Source of the DNA: DATJGR01 sp963735085
GTDB taxonomy: Bacteria > Pseudomonadota > Gammaproteobacteria > Pseudomonadales > Azotimanducaceae
Direction of reading: 5' to 3'
Length of the DNA stretch: 64,000 bases
NCBI GenBank assembly: GCA_963735085.1
Contig: CAVTJP010000005.1
Coordinates: 1,984,001 to 2,048,000 of the forward strand
The notes beneath the pieces are model-generated. The model ran no database searches, had not been told where the DNA came from, and was given only the letters and a program-made list of their open reading frames with translations. Positions 37,971 to 46,104 of this stretch are shown piece by piece. The position numbers were made by a program, and so were the translations under genes. How positions within the stretch are numbered: position 1 is the first letter of the stretch; each line of letters begins with the position of its first letter.

Positions 37971-39743
37971 TCAATGCACCTTGCGGGCGACCGCCAAATC
38001 GCAGACTCCGCGATAACACGTCTGCAGGTCTAATACGTCAAATCCGGCAGCTGATATTACCGATCTAAATTCCTGGGGTGAGTGGAGCCAGTAGCGCCCA
38101 TGGTCTTGCTCACGACGTATAAGACGATTCTGTCCGATGGCTTTTCTACCCTTTATGAACGACTTGACCGTCGCGCTGATGCCGTGCGCTTTGAGACTAG
38201 ATGCGACGATGTATCGGGACCAATCGGCGACGTCCATGGGCCTTCCTAGATCGATCAGAAAAAGCAGTGAGGTCGGTTTCAACCAAGACCGAAACCTCTC
38301 CAAGACGCTCTTGGTATCGGGGAACGTATACAGGGCGTTGATGCACACGATGAGATCGAAATTGTCGGCGGTGAAGGCGGCGTCGCCGGCGCTCGAAGTT
38401 TTGAATTCGACGTTCACGGCACCGGCGCCTCGATATTTGCGCGAAGCGGCTCTGTTCATCATTGGATCGCTGTCCAAATGGATCACTCGCGCGTCGGGGA
38501 ACCGCCTCGCGAGTTCCAGAGCGTAGTTTCCGGTACCGGCGCCCACATCACAAATCTTGGCGTTGGCGGGCAAGGCAATCGTGCTAATCCATTCGCGGAA
38601 GAGATCTATATTGCTCTGATACGCGGGATTGCTGGCGCACATCACGTCATATGCTTGAGCATATTCGTCCCACCGAACCTCACCAGCGCTGTGTCGTTGG
38701 CGGAATCGAGTCTTCGCGAATGATTGCGCGAAACGCGCTGAACTGCGTCGCGGGTGCTTCCGCGCAGGTAGGCTGAAATCAGAACCTGTCGTGGCTGGGA
38801 TTGGCGCGGCCAGCGCGCGTCTATATCTGGCGAGTTCGGCTCTCGCTCTTTCGAGTAGGGGTTCCGAATCAAGGTGGGGAGAAGCGGACCAAATCGAAGC
38901 AGAGCGTTCGGGGCTTGCACACTCGAGCTCACACACGACTTCGTCGCTCAGACGGCCAATCAGTTTCAGTCCGTCGAATGCATTTGAAGCGTTGGGTCGA
39001 CCTGCGGTACCAAGGGCGGAGAACTCCACCAAGTCAATCCAGTTGGGAACGAGCAGGTTCTCGCGTTGAAGATCCCTAACGGAATTCGACGACATTGGGC
39101 GTATCAGACACGAAGAAATCACGTCGCGCGCACGTCGATCATCACCGGCAAATTCCGCGGAGATGCGAGTTCCTGCTGGAGAGCCATCGACCGCGCTGGC
39201 GGCCACTCCTTGAACAACCAACCTGCTGTGAAACGACCCAATAGCAGGCGCTTCGAAGTGACAGTGCATCTGCATACCCGGAACGAAAACAAAATCGGAG
39301 CGGCTACACATCAGTGAAACTCCGCCGTTGGATACATCGACGGCTCGCAGGGGCGCCAACCGATGGTCGAATGGATGCTGTGCAAAACAGAACAGCGGAA
39401 ACAGTGGGCTGAATCGAAATCGGGTGTTGGCCCGCCTCTGCGCGTCATCGAGATTCGCTTCGTTCGACGCCGAAGTCTGGAATGTCAGACGCGTAAACGA
39501 TCCATAGATTTCCTCGATGCGACTCATGGTCGCGCGGAGTCGCATGATCTGTGACCCGGAATTGACAACAACAATCTCGCACGGCGTGTCCAGATCTGGG
39601 TATTCGGAGCCCAACGGCAACAGCAGTTGCAACGTCGAACTTTCGAACGACCATAGCGGGGCCGAAAGAGTGCTACTCGCCCACGCCACGTGCGCCACAG
39701 ATGATCGCTCCGATGCGTCTGGGACCGGGAATCTGACAGACAA
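37971..39743 (-). CDS. PilZ domain fused to a SAM-dependent methyltransferase
   Basis: 590 residues. Residues 1-95 resemble a YcgR-N-type beta domain (inference). Residues about 100-200 are a PilZ domain, with the c-di-GMP contacts R104-x3-R108 and D136-x-S138-x2-G141. A linker rich in Ala/Arg (about 290-350) leads to a class I methyltransferase: CDVGAGTGNYALELARRF with D399, LDSDPMM and FDLIVCINALYTFPD. Start TTG 39741-39743 is supported by GGAGG five bases upstream. It is the last gene of a three-gene minus-strand unit after the cyclase and the PilZ-acyltransferase. Target unknown; activity is presumably gated by c-di-GMP. Confidence 0.8.
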   Translation of the reverse strand: MSVRFPVPDASERSSVAHVAWASSTLSAPLWSFESSTLQLLLPLGSEYPDLDTPCEIVVVNSGSQIMRLRATMSRIEEIYGSFTRLTFQTSASNEANLDDAQRRANTRFRFSPLFPLFCFAQHPFDHRLAPLRAVDVSNGGVSLMCSRSDFVFVPGMQMHCHFEAPAIGSFHSRLVVQGVAASAVDGSPAGTRISAEFAGDDRRARDVISSCLIRPMSSNSVRDLQRENLLVPNWIDLVEFSALGTAGRPNASNAFDGLKLIGRLSDEVVCELECASPERSASIWSASPHLDSEPLLERARAELARYRRALAAPIPATTGSDFSLPARKHPRRSSARFAQSFAKTRFRQRHSAGEVRWDEYAQAYDVMCASNPAYQSNIDLFREWISTIALPANAKICDVGAGTGNYALELARRFPDARVIHLDSDPMMNRAASRKYRGAGAVNVEFKTSSAGDAAFTADNFDLIVCINALYTFPDTKSVLERFRSWLKPTSLLFLIDLGRPMDVADWSRYIVASSLKAHGISATVKSFIKGRKAIGQNRLIRREQDHGRYWLHSPQEFRSVISAAGFDVLDLQTCYRGVCDLAVARKVH

Positions 39744-39776
39744 GGAATCCTCCGGGTTGATCGTGCGGGGTGACGC

Positions 39777-41225
39777 TTATCGCTTGAATCGCAATATCGT
39801 CGAACTCAGCAAGCCAAGCAATGGCGCCAGCGATCGGTAGAGGGCGATCCGGACACGCGTTGGTGTGTCTTGCGTGACCGCGTTCCGGGACGACGTGTAT
39901 GGAAGCGCGTCTCGCCAAACCTGGTCCCAGGCGATCGGTCCTACCGTGCGGCCCGCCAGCGCGTCGTGCATGTTGCCAATCAAAACGACATGTCTGAGAT
40001 CGTTCAATTGAGGATGTTGATAGGTGAGGCCCACGTCTCTAAGTCCGACAAAACGATACAGTGACACTAGATCTTCGGTCGATGACGTGACTACCCAAGT
40101 CCGACCCGCCTGCGTTGCAGTGATGACCACGTAACGGAGCAGCGCAAAGAACAGGCCGGTTCGGCGAAAATCAGGATGAGTGCACGCGCGGGTCACCTCT
40201 ACAGATTCGTCTCGTCGCGGAAAATCACTGGGCCAAGAAACGAACTCCTCATGTTCGGTGATGTCACCGGCTTCGTGAAACGTGAGTCTTGCCGTCGCTA
40301 TAGTTTTGCCTCGGAATTTGCAGGTCAGGATTCGCGCGCGCGAATCGTGTATATCAGAGACGTCGTTGACGCTAGCTGCTGTACCGATCTTATGATCTGC
40401 CTGATAGGCTAGGTGCCGAAGATTGAGGACCTCTCGGTAATCCTGTTCGGTACGAACGACCCCATACTCGATCGAACTCAGGATACCGGCGCGAACGAAC
40501 CCGCTGTCGTGAAACTCTCGAAGCGACTCGATGTCGCCAAACTGAGACATGTATTGAGCGATTACGCTTGCTTGACTGTCAGTCAACCGTTTGATTTGTA
40601 CCCCAATCGATAGGTACTCCTTTTCGTTCAAGGTGACAAACGATACGTTCTGTACGGCAGCCTCGACGGTGATTTGAGACACCATCGGAAAGCTGATGAT
40701 CACATCTAGCTTCATCCCGCGAACGATGAAATTGTTGCGGAGGCTTGTTACGAACCGCATTCCGGAGATGGAAACATCCATAATCCGAAAGACTATGAAG
40801 TCGTTGAACTTTGCTGGATTCGAAGCAACCCCTGTTGGGTGGAACTCGTCCGAGCACAGCCATCGCGTCTGCCGTCTACGTTCGATATGCGGCAATCGTG
40901 ATGTAGGATGAGACGTGATCCGTATTGATAGCGCGCGTGATTCACGCGCGGAAGATACATCAACGACCACCCCATGGTGGACGATGATCTGAGCGTTTAA
41001 ATAGATGATTCGAACTTGGACAGACACGCCTAGCCAGCCTTGGTCGACTAGCGTAAGGTTCCCGCCACCTATCCGCAGACCTAATGGTGATTGTGCGATT
41101 AATCCAGCTTGGATTGGTCCCTGTGGGTTGTCGGAGCGCGTAATCTCAACCAAGGTGCCCTCAAGGGGATGCGTTCCGTCCGATGCAAGCTCTCTGCGTA
41201 GGACTTCTAGAGAGGCTTCGCGCAT
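39777..41225 (-). CDS. PilZ domain fused to a GNAT / FeeM-like N-acyltransferase
   Basis: 482 residues. The N-terminal part (about 1-105) is a beta-rich domain. The PilZ domain follows with R117-x3-R121 and D150-x-S152-x2-G155. From about 255 to 440 is an acyltransferase fold: YREVLNLRHLAYQADHK, a first strand GKTIATARLTFHE and the CoA/ACP-binding HPDFRRTGLFFALL. The long core and absence of a small-acetyltransferase shape resemble FeeM-type N-acyl amino acid synthases and exosortase-associated acyltransferases. ATG 41223-41225 lies one base after the cyclase stop. A hydrophobic tail (about 460-478) may touch the membrane. Confidence 0.75.
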   Translation of the reverse strand: MREASLEVLRRELASDGTHPLEGTLVEITRSDNPQGPIQAGLIAQSPLGLRIGGGNLTLVDQGWLGVSVQVRIIYLNAQIIVHHGVVVDVSSARESRALSIRITSHPTSRLPHIERRRQTRWLCSDEFHPTGVASNPAKFNDFIVFRIMDVSISGMRFVTSLRNNFIVRGMKLDVIISFPMVSQITVEAAVQNVSFVTLNEKEYLSIGVQIKRLTDSQASVIAQYMSQFGDIESLREFHDSGFVRAGILSSIEYGVVRTEQDYREVLNLRHLAYQADHKIGTAASVNDVSDIHDSRARILTCKFRGKTIATARLTFHEAGDITEHEEFVSWPSDFPRRDESVEVTRACTHPDFRRTGLFFALLRYVVITATQAGRTWVVTSSTEDLVSLYRFVGLRDVGLTYQHPQLNDLRHVVLIGNMHDALAGRTVGPIAWDQVWRDALPYTSSRNAVTQDTPTRVRIALYRSLAPLLGLLSSTILRFKR

Positions 41226-41226
41226 C

Positions 41227-42729
41227 TCAAATGCAGTGTCGCGTTGTGATCGGTTGGTTGGTTTCGATGTACTGCTGCGCCGTGAAGATCGTGCGTTGAT
41301 TGTCCGGTGTAGAAGGTAAGAGCCACAGGGTGGCCGTCTCTTCAAAGTCGCGAATCCTCACCCCGATAGGCTCAAGGTCTAACTTGATCATAGTACATCC
41401 CAAGTCTAGATGTTCGAGTAAACGAGCTGTGTTGGGACAAAGAACCAAGTCACTTTCCTGAACTGAATTTTTGAACGTGGTCAGTTTGGTGATTTCGTCG
41501 ATTCTGCTTAGAAGATTCACAGGTGAGCCTAATGCAGTGATTTCGATGGACGAATCGTAACCCCCGAGATTGCCCACGATCGCGTCGCCGTTGGCAATCA
41601 GTACATGCCTGCGAATTCGCGTTTCGGCCGTTTGATGGTCGTTGAATCTCTTGTTCGCGTGGGCGATTTCGAGGCCAGCGCAGATGCAATATATCAGGTT
41701 GATGTATGGATTCGAATCGTCGTAGTAAGCAAAGATCAGGTCGCCGACTTTTCGAGGAATTCCGTGATATTTCTCGATCACGGCGTTGCAATTTCGGATG
41801 TTTGGAATCACCCCTTCGTCAAGGAAGGTACGAGAACGCTTTGTAGACTGTGTGAACCCTCGAATGTCAGAGAACAGACATGCTATCGGTCGTTGTGCTG
41901 GTCTCAGGATTTCGTCCACTACTTGAAGAATGCTGTGGCGTCTGTCCGATAGTTGTTTGCTTATGCGTGTTGAAATTTCTCGTGGAAGGAATGCACGTAT
42001 TCGATCTGTAAATTCAGCATTCATCTCGATCATTCGACGCTGTGCGTCAAGATTCTGTTGGCTCGCGAGGAAAAAGCGGATGTCGCTCAGGTATTTTGAG
42101 CGTGTGATCAGGATGAAGATGAGCGTCGCAACAATTCCGCTGATCGCAGCCGGCTTGGAAATGCCAGATTGCAGGAATGACGACCATTGACCGCTGAACG
42201 CCGCACAGCCAAACAGGAAGCTTTTCAACATCGACATGCGAAGCAGCATCGTGGATGCGACTACGAACAGGAACGCGTATAGGTATTGACTCTGCTCGTA
42301 CCAAATGATCGTTCGTGCCTGCGTGTAGCAGAGCAGCCACAGCATTGCCATGGCTGGCACTCTAAAGAGCGCGGCGTCACGTATCGATGGTAAGAAGTAG
42401 CACAATGTCGTCGCGACGCAGCAGCCGGCAACGGACATCCTGAAATGAAACCAGAGCCAATCGGGTTTGAGCCCCATTGGTTGGTCGAAGAAATAATAAT
42501 GACCTACGTAAACAGTTGCCACTATTGGAAAGAATAATCGCCACAGCAGGATGCACTCTCGTCGCTCTTTTTCCACCCAGCCTGCGTGCCACGGCGTGTC
42601 TTTCAACAAAAGCGTTGGGAACAAGGCATGCGCGATCCGCTCCAGCATCCGAAGTTGCGTTCCTGAGACCGTTCGGAAAGCAGGAACGTCTAAACCTATC
42701 ACTTCAACGTCCTTGTTGGCGGTTGGCAT
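41227..42729 (-). CDS. Membrane-bound class III adenylate cyclase
   Basis: 500 residues: about six hydrophobic segments (residues 60-210), a short coiled coil (about 222-265) and a C-terminal class III cyclase domain. Metal ligands are D288 (FSDIRGFT) and D330 (KVGD). K327 favours adenine, T398 sits where class IIIb enzymes carry Thr, and the transition-state pair N405 and R409 is present (PVNLLSRI), so it looks active on ATP. It leads the unit with the two PilZ fusion genes. Start ATG 42727-42729 without a clear Shine-Dalgarno. Its composition is clearly less GC-rich than neighbouring genes. Confidence 0.85.
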   Translation of the reverse strand: MPTANKDVEVIGLDVPAFRTVSGTQLRMLERIAHALFPTLLLKDTPWHAGWVEKERRECILLWRLFFPIVATVYVGHYYFFDQPMGLKPDWLWFHFRMSVAGCCVATTLCYFLPSIRDAALFRVPAMAMLWLLCYTQARTIIWYEQSQYLYAFLFVVASTMLLRMSMLKSFLFGCAAFSGQWSSFLQSGISKPAAISGIVATLIFILITRSKYLSDIRFFLASQQNLDAQRRMIEMNAEFTDRIRAFLPREISTRISKQLSDRRHSILQVVDEILRPAQRPIACLFSDIRGFTQSTKRSRTFLDEGVIPNIRNCNAVIEKYHGIPRKVGDLIFAYYDDSNPYINLIYCICAGLEIAHANKRFNDHQTAETRIRRHVLIANGDAIVGNLGGYDSSIEITALGSPVNLLSRIDEITKLTTFKNSVQESDLVLCPNTARLLEHLDLGCTMIKLDLEPIGVRIRDFEETATLWLLPSTPDNQRTIFTAQQYIETNQPITTRHCI

Positions 42730-42856
42730 CTATGTCTCGACGTCGTATGGACAGCGAATCGGAGGTGAATGCGTATTGGATCGTCAGTTGTCCTAGCGCC
42801 TCGCCATTCTCCCACCCCCCACCCCCTTCCCAGGTATGACCTCCGTCACACTATTC

Positions 42857-43867
42857 CTACCGCTGATCAGGTTCGAACGCGCTGGTGTATACAGGCAGGG
42901 TCGCGGAGCCGCCGGTGTGCACGAATACCGCGTTGTTGCAGGTGGCGAGATCACGGCGGCGAATCATCTCGAGTAACCCGCCAAGTGCTTTGCCGGAATA
43001 CACCGGGTCCGTCACGATACCTTCGGTGGCGGCGAGGGTTCTAATCGCCTCGATGGTGTGTCGCGTCGGAATCCCGTAGTCCTCACCGACAAAATCGTGT
43101 GCGATTCGCACCCGCGATGAGGCGCTGGAAGCGAGTTGCGCGAGATCCAGCGTTTCTGTGAGCAGGCGCGCAATGCGCCGTTCCAGTCGCGCGCGGTCGG
43201 TGTCGTATACGTTGATACCCAGTACGTCGATATCCGACTGCGTCGCGCTGAATCCAGCAATCAGCCCGGCTTGTGTGCCGCCACTCGAAGTCGCATGCAC
43301 CACCAGATCGGGACGAAAGCCGCACGCGCGGCTCTGCTCCACGATCTCCGTTGCGCAACGCAGGTAACCCAGCGCGCCGATCGCATTGGAACCGCCGGTA
43401 GGCACAACGTAGCAGCGCCGTCCCTTTGCGGTGAGGTCTTCGATCAGCGTGCGCGCCAGCGCTTCGGCGTTGGCGGTCTCGCAGAAATGTATCTGCGCGC
43501 CGAGCAGCCGGTCGAGCAGCACGTTGCCGCTGGTTTCGTATTCCGGGTGGAGCCACGTAACACGGCGGGAGAGCACCAGATGACATTCCAAGCCGAGCTT
43601 CGCGCAGGCGGCGGCTGTTTGCCGCGCATGATTCGATTGCACGGCGCCGAAGGTGATGACGGTGTCGGCACGCTGGTCGTTCGCTTCGGCCAGCAAATAT
43701 TCGAGCTTGCGCGTCTTGTTGCCGCCGGTGGCGAGGCCGGTGCAGTCGTCGCGCTTGATCCAGATACGAGGTCCGCCGAGCAGTTCCGAGAGGCGGTCGA
43801 GGGGTTCCAGGGGGGTCGGCGTGAAGCCCAGTTCGACGCGATGAAATCCGTCCAGAACATTTGTCAT
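42857..43867 (-). CDS. dcyD: D-cysteine desulfhydrase / ACC-deaminase family PLP enzyme
   Basis: 336 residues of the fold-II PLP family that includes D-cysteine desulfhydrase (DcyD), which makes pyruvate, H2S and ammonia, and ACC deaminase. It has RDDCTGLATGGNKTRKLEYL with the PLP lysine, TFGAVQSNHARQTAAAC, the phosphate loop SSGGTQAG and a C-terminal HTGGSATLPVY. DcyD and ACC deaminase cannot be split safely by eye; DcyD is the commoner proteobacterial member. It is four bases after the N-demethylase gene in an operon with ridA. Confidence 0.8.
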   Translation of the reverse strand: MTNVLDGFHRVELGFTPTPLEPLDRLSELLGGPRIWIKRDDCTGLATGGNKTRKLEYLLAEANDQRADTVITFGAVQSNHARQTAAACAKLGLECHLVLSRRVTWLHPEYETSGNVLLDRLLGAQIHFCETANAEALARTLIEDLTAKGRRCYVVPTGGSNAIGALGYLRCATEIVEQSRACGFRPDLVVHATSSGGTQAGLIAGFSATQSDIDVLGINVYDTDRARLERRIARLLTETLDLAQLASSASSRVRIAHDFVGEDYGIPTRHTIEAIRTLAATEGIVTDPVYSGKALGGLLEMIRRRDLATCNNAVFVHTGGSATLPVYTSAFEPDQR

Positions 43868-43871
43868 CGCA

Positions 43872-44711
43872 TCACCTGCACACGTTGTTGAGATAGTCGG
43901 TTACCGCGGGCGCGAAGTATTCATACCCTTTTGCAGTGCGTTCGGCGTCGTCCAGTGCATCGAGCGCCGCCAACAGATCGCGCGCGGCGTCCGGGAAACC
44001 AACGATTTCAGTGAGGGGGTGGCAGCACACGCGGATCGTGAAAACGATCCGGCGCGCGTCCAGCCGTCGCAGCGTCTGCCGCTCGGAACGCACCACCAGT
44101 GCGTCGATTTCGTCGCAGGCGATAGGATGCCAGGCATCGGATCGTGGCTGAAAAAGCTCGGCATCCGTGTGTATCAGCCAGTTGCTGCGCTCGAAGACGG
44201 CGCCATCGGGTAGCCGCGCGAAGAATTGCCGCATCGGCGCGCCAAGCTTGGCGTTCAGTGTTGGCACGGGCGCATGGATGCCTTCGAGCGTTCGGCCGAT
44301 CTTCTCGGCGAGCGACCAATACGACGGCGCGCAGACGCACGCGGCGATCAGCCGATACGAATCGCCGTCGCGTTCCATCACGCACAGATCGTCCGGAACC
44401 AGCAGCGCCGCGGTCACCAGCGGCGCTTCGCGGTCGCCACGATGCGTAGCGTCGGAAGCGCCGCGCGCAGCGCCGAAATCATTCAAAACACCGCGCACCG
44501 CATCGAGCACCTGTAGCTGGGCGTCGTGCGATTCGTCCAGCGCGGCGAACACCAACGCATTCGGGTCGGCCAGCAACTGCTGTTTGCGCGCGCGTTGCGA
44601 CTCGGTGATTCGCTCCGGCAACCAGTGCTCGGATGCGATCGGGCGCAGCGCCATGCGATAGCCGCTTTTGCCGCCGCGCCATGGCGGGTCGCGCCAGAAC
44701 GAATCCGTCAA
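43872..44711 (-). CDS. Heme-dependent oxidative N-demethylase family protein (DUF3445)
   Basis: 279 residues of the DUF3445 family, whose characterised members are heme enzymes oxidising secondary N-methyl amines. Seen: RMALRPIASEHWL near the N-terminus, DLCVMERDGDSYRLIAACVCAPSYW, a KIGRTLEGIHAPVP block and the conserved RSNWLIH. The start is taken as TTG 44709-44711, which overlaps the ridA TGA (TTGA); an ATG at 44654 is possible. The long open frame continuing upstream is antiparallel shadow of ridA. Translational coupling with ridA suggests a shared pathway. Confidence 0.75.
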   Translation of the reverse strand: MTDSFWRDPPWRGGKSGYRMALRPIASEHWLPERITESQRARKQQLLADPNALVFAALDESHDAQLQVLDAVRGVLNDFGAARGASDATHRGDREAPLVTAALLVPDDLCVMERDGDSYRLIAACVCAPSYWSLAEKIGRTLEGIHAPVPTLNAKLGAPMRQFFARLPDGAVFERSNWLIHTDAELFQPRSDAWHPIACDEIDALVVRSERQTLRRLDARRIVFTIRVCCHPLTEIVGFPDAARDLLAALDALDDAERTAKGYEYFAPAVTDYLNNVCR

Positions 44712-45100
44712 GAGCGTTGGCGGGCGGTCACGCGAATTTCCACGTGCGCGCCGGGAACCGCGAGTTCGCTGATGCCGATGGCCGTCCACGCCGGCCACGG
44801 TGCCGTCAGAAACTGGTCGCGCACCTTCATGAACGTGCCCATCGTGCGTTGCAGACCAACATGGTACGTCGTGTACTCCACCACGTCGGCGAACCCCATT
44901 CCAGCAGCCTTCAATACCGATTCGACTTTGCGCCACGCATTGCTGAACTCGTCGGCGACCTCCGGCGGCACTTTGCCGTCGGCGTTCGTGCCGATCTGGC
45001 CGGAGCACAGCAACAGCTCACCGCAGCGAACGGCTTGCGAAAAATGGAAGTTGTCGTAAAGCGCTTGGGATTCCTTCGGGTTGATCGTTTCGATGGCCAC
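44708..45100 (-). CDS. RidA family (YjgF/YER057c/UK114) protein
   Basis: 130 residues, the usual chorismate-mutase-like trimer subunit. Seen: FHFSQAVRCGELLLCSGQIG, ADEFSNAWRKVESVLKAAG, VEYTTYHVGL and the C-terminal PAWTAIGISELAVPGAHVEI. RidA proteins hydrolyse reactive enamine/imine intermediates left by PLP enzymes; a PLP enzyme (DcyD-like) is two genes downstream. The start is GTG 45098-45100 with AGGAG about eight bases upstream. The Arg that defines active deaminases (R105 in the archetype) is not visible at the expected IRVTA position with certainty, so activity is unproven. Confidence 0.85.
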   Translation of the reverse strand: MAIETINPKESQALYDNFHFSQAVRCGELLLCSGQIGTNADGKVPPEVADEFSNAWRKVESVLKAAGMGFADVVEYTTYHVGLQRTMGTFMKVRDQFLTAPWPAWTAIGISELAVPGAHVEIRVTARQRS

Positions 45101-45239
45101 TGCCTGTCTCCTGTTCGATTGATTGGCGCCGGTTTGATTGAAGGTGTTGATCGTCAGCGGATCATACGCGCACGACGTGTTGCGCCGCAGGACTGTGCAA
45201 TACTCGCCATTGGCGGCTTTCGAACATCTGCGTACCACG

Positions 45240-46088
45240 ATGAGCTTCGGTTACTACAAACGCACCACCGTCTCCGCGACCGAACGCGACGCATACCTAG
45301 CCGCTGCCATCGATTTTGCACGCGCGGCAGGTCGCGAGATCCTGCCGCATTTCCGCAGCGACCTTGCGGTGGAAAACAAGCTCGCCGACGGCGGCTACGA
45401 CCCGGTCACCATTGCGGACAAGAGCGCGGAGGCGGTCATCCGTGCCGGCATCGAGCGTCGCTTCCCGGCGCATGGCATTTTCGGTGAAGAACTCGGCCAC
45501 CAACCGGGCGCGGGGTTGACGTGGGTGATCGATCCAATCGACGGCACGCGCGCGTTCGTCACCGGCATGGTGCATTGGGGGGTGTTGATTGCGTTGTTCG
45601 ATGGCGCCCAACCGGTGCTCGGCGTGATGTATCAACCCTTCACGGACGAACTGTTTACCGGCACCAATGAGGCTGCGCATTACGATCGCGGTGGTTTCGA
45701 ACGCGTACCGAAAGTGCGCCCGTGTACGTCGGTCGCCGACGCGGTGCTCGCATCGACCACTCCGCAAGTGTTTGGCCCCGAGGAGCAAGCCGCCTTCGGG
45801 GCGCTGCGTCATCGCGTGCGTCTCACGCGCTGGGGCGGCGATTGCTACCAGTACTGCATGTTGGCCATGGGCTATGTGGATCTGGTCGTCGAGGCCGGGC
45901 TGCAGCCGTACGACATACAGGCATTGATGCCGATCATTCGCGGCGCCGGCGGCATCGTCACGACATGGGACGGTGGCGATGCATCGATGGGTGGACGCAT
46001 CATCGCCGCGGGGGATGCCCGCGTGCATCGCGAAGCGATGTCGCTGCTATGCGACGGCATGGCCGGCAAATCGGACCAAACCAGATAA
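45240..46088 (+). CDS. Inositol monophosphatase family phosphatase, probably HisN-type histidinol-phosphatase
   Basis: 282 residues with the metal-binding motifs GIFGEELG, WVIDPIDGTRAFVTG and WGGDCYQYCMLAMGYVDLVVE. The RAF after the DPIDGT motif and the GGDCYQY block are typical of HisN-like histidinol-phosphate phosphatases rather than CysQ or SuhB. No other his gene is near, so the substrate is inferred. ATG 45240 starts the usual N-terminus; the upstream frame reads into the divergent promoter. Downstream genes run in the same direction. Confidence 0.75.
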   Translation: MSFGYYKRTTVSATERDAYLAAAIDFARAAGREILPHFRSDLAVENKLADGGYDPVTIADKSAEAVIRAGIERRFPAHGIFGEELGHQPGAGLTWVIDPIDGTRAFVTGMVHWGVLIALFDGAQPVLGVMYQPFTDELFTGTNEAAHYDRGGFERVPKVRPCTSVADAVLASTTPQVFGPEEQAAFGALRHRVRLTRWGGDCYQYCMLAMGYVDLVVEAGLQPYDIQALMPIIRGAGGIVTTWDGGDASMGGRIIAAGDARVHREAMSLLCDGMAGKSDQTR

Positions 46089-46104
46089 CGAAGGGGAGCA
46101 CGCC

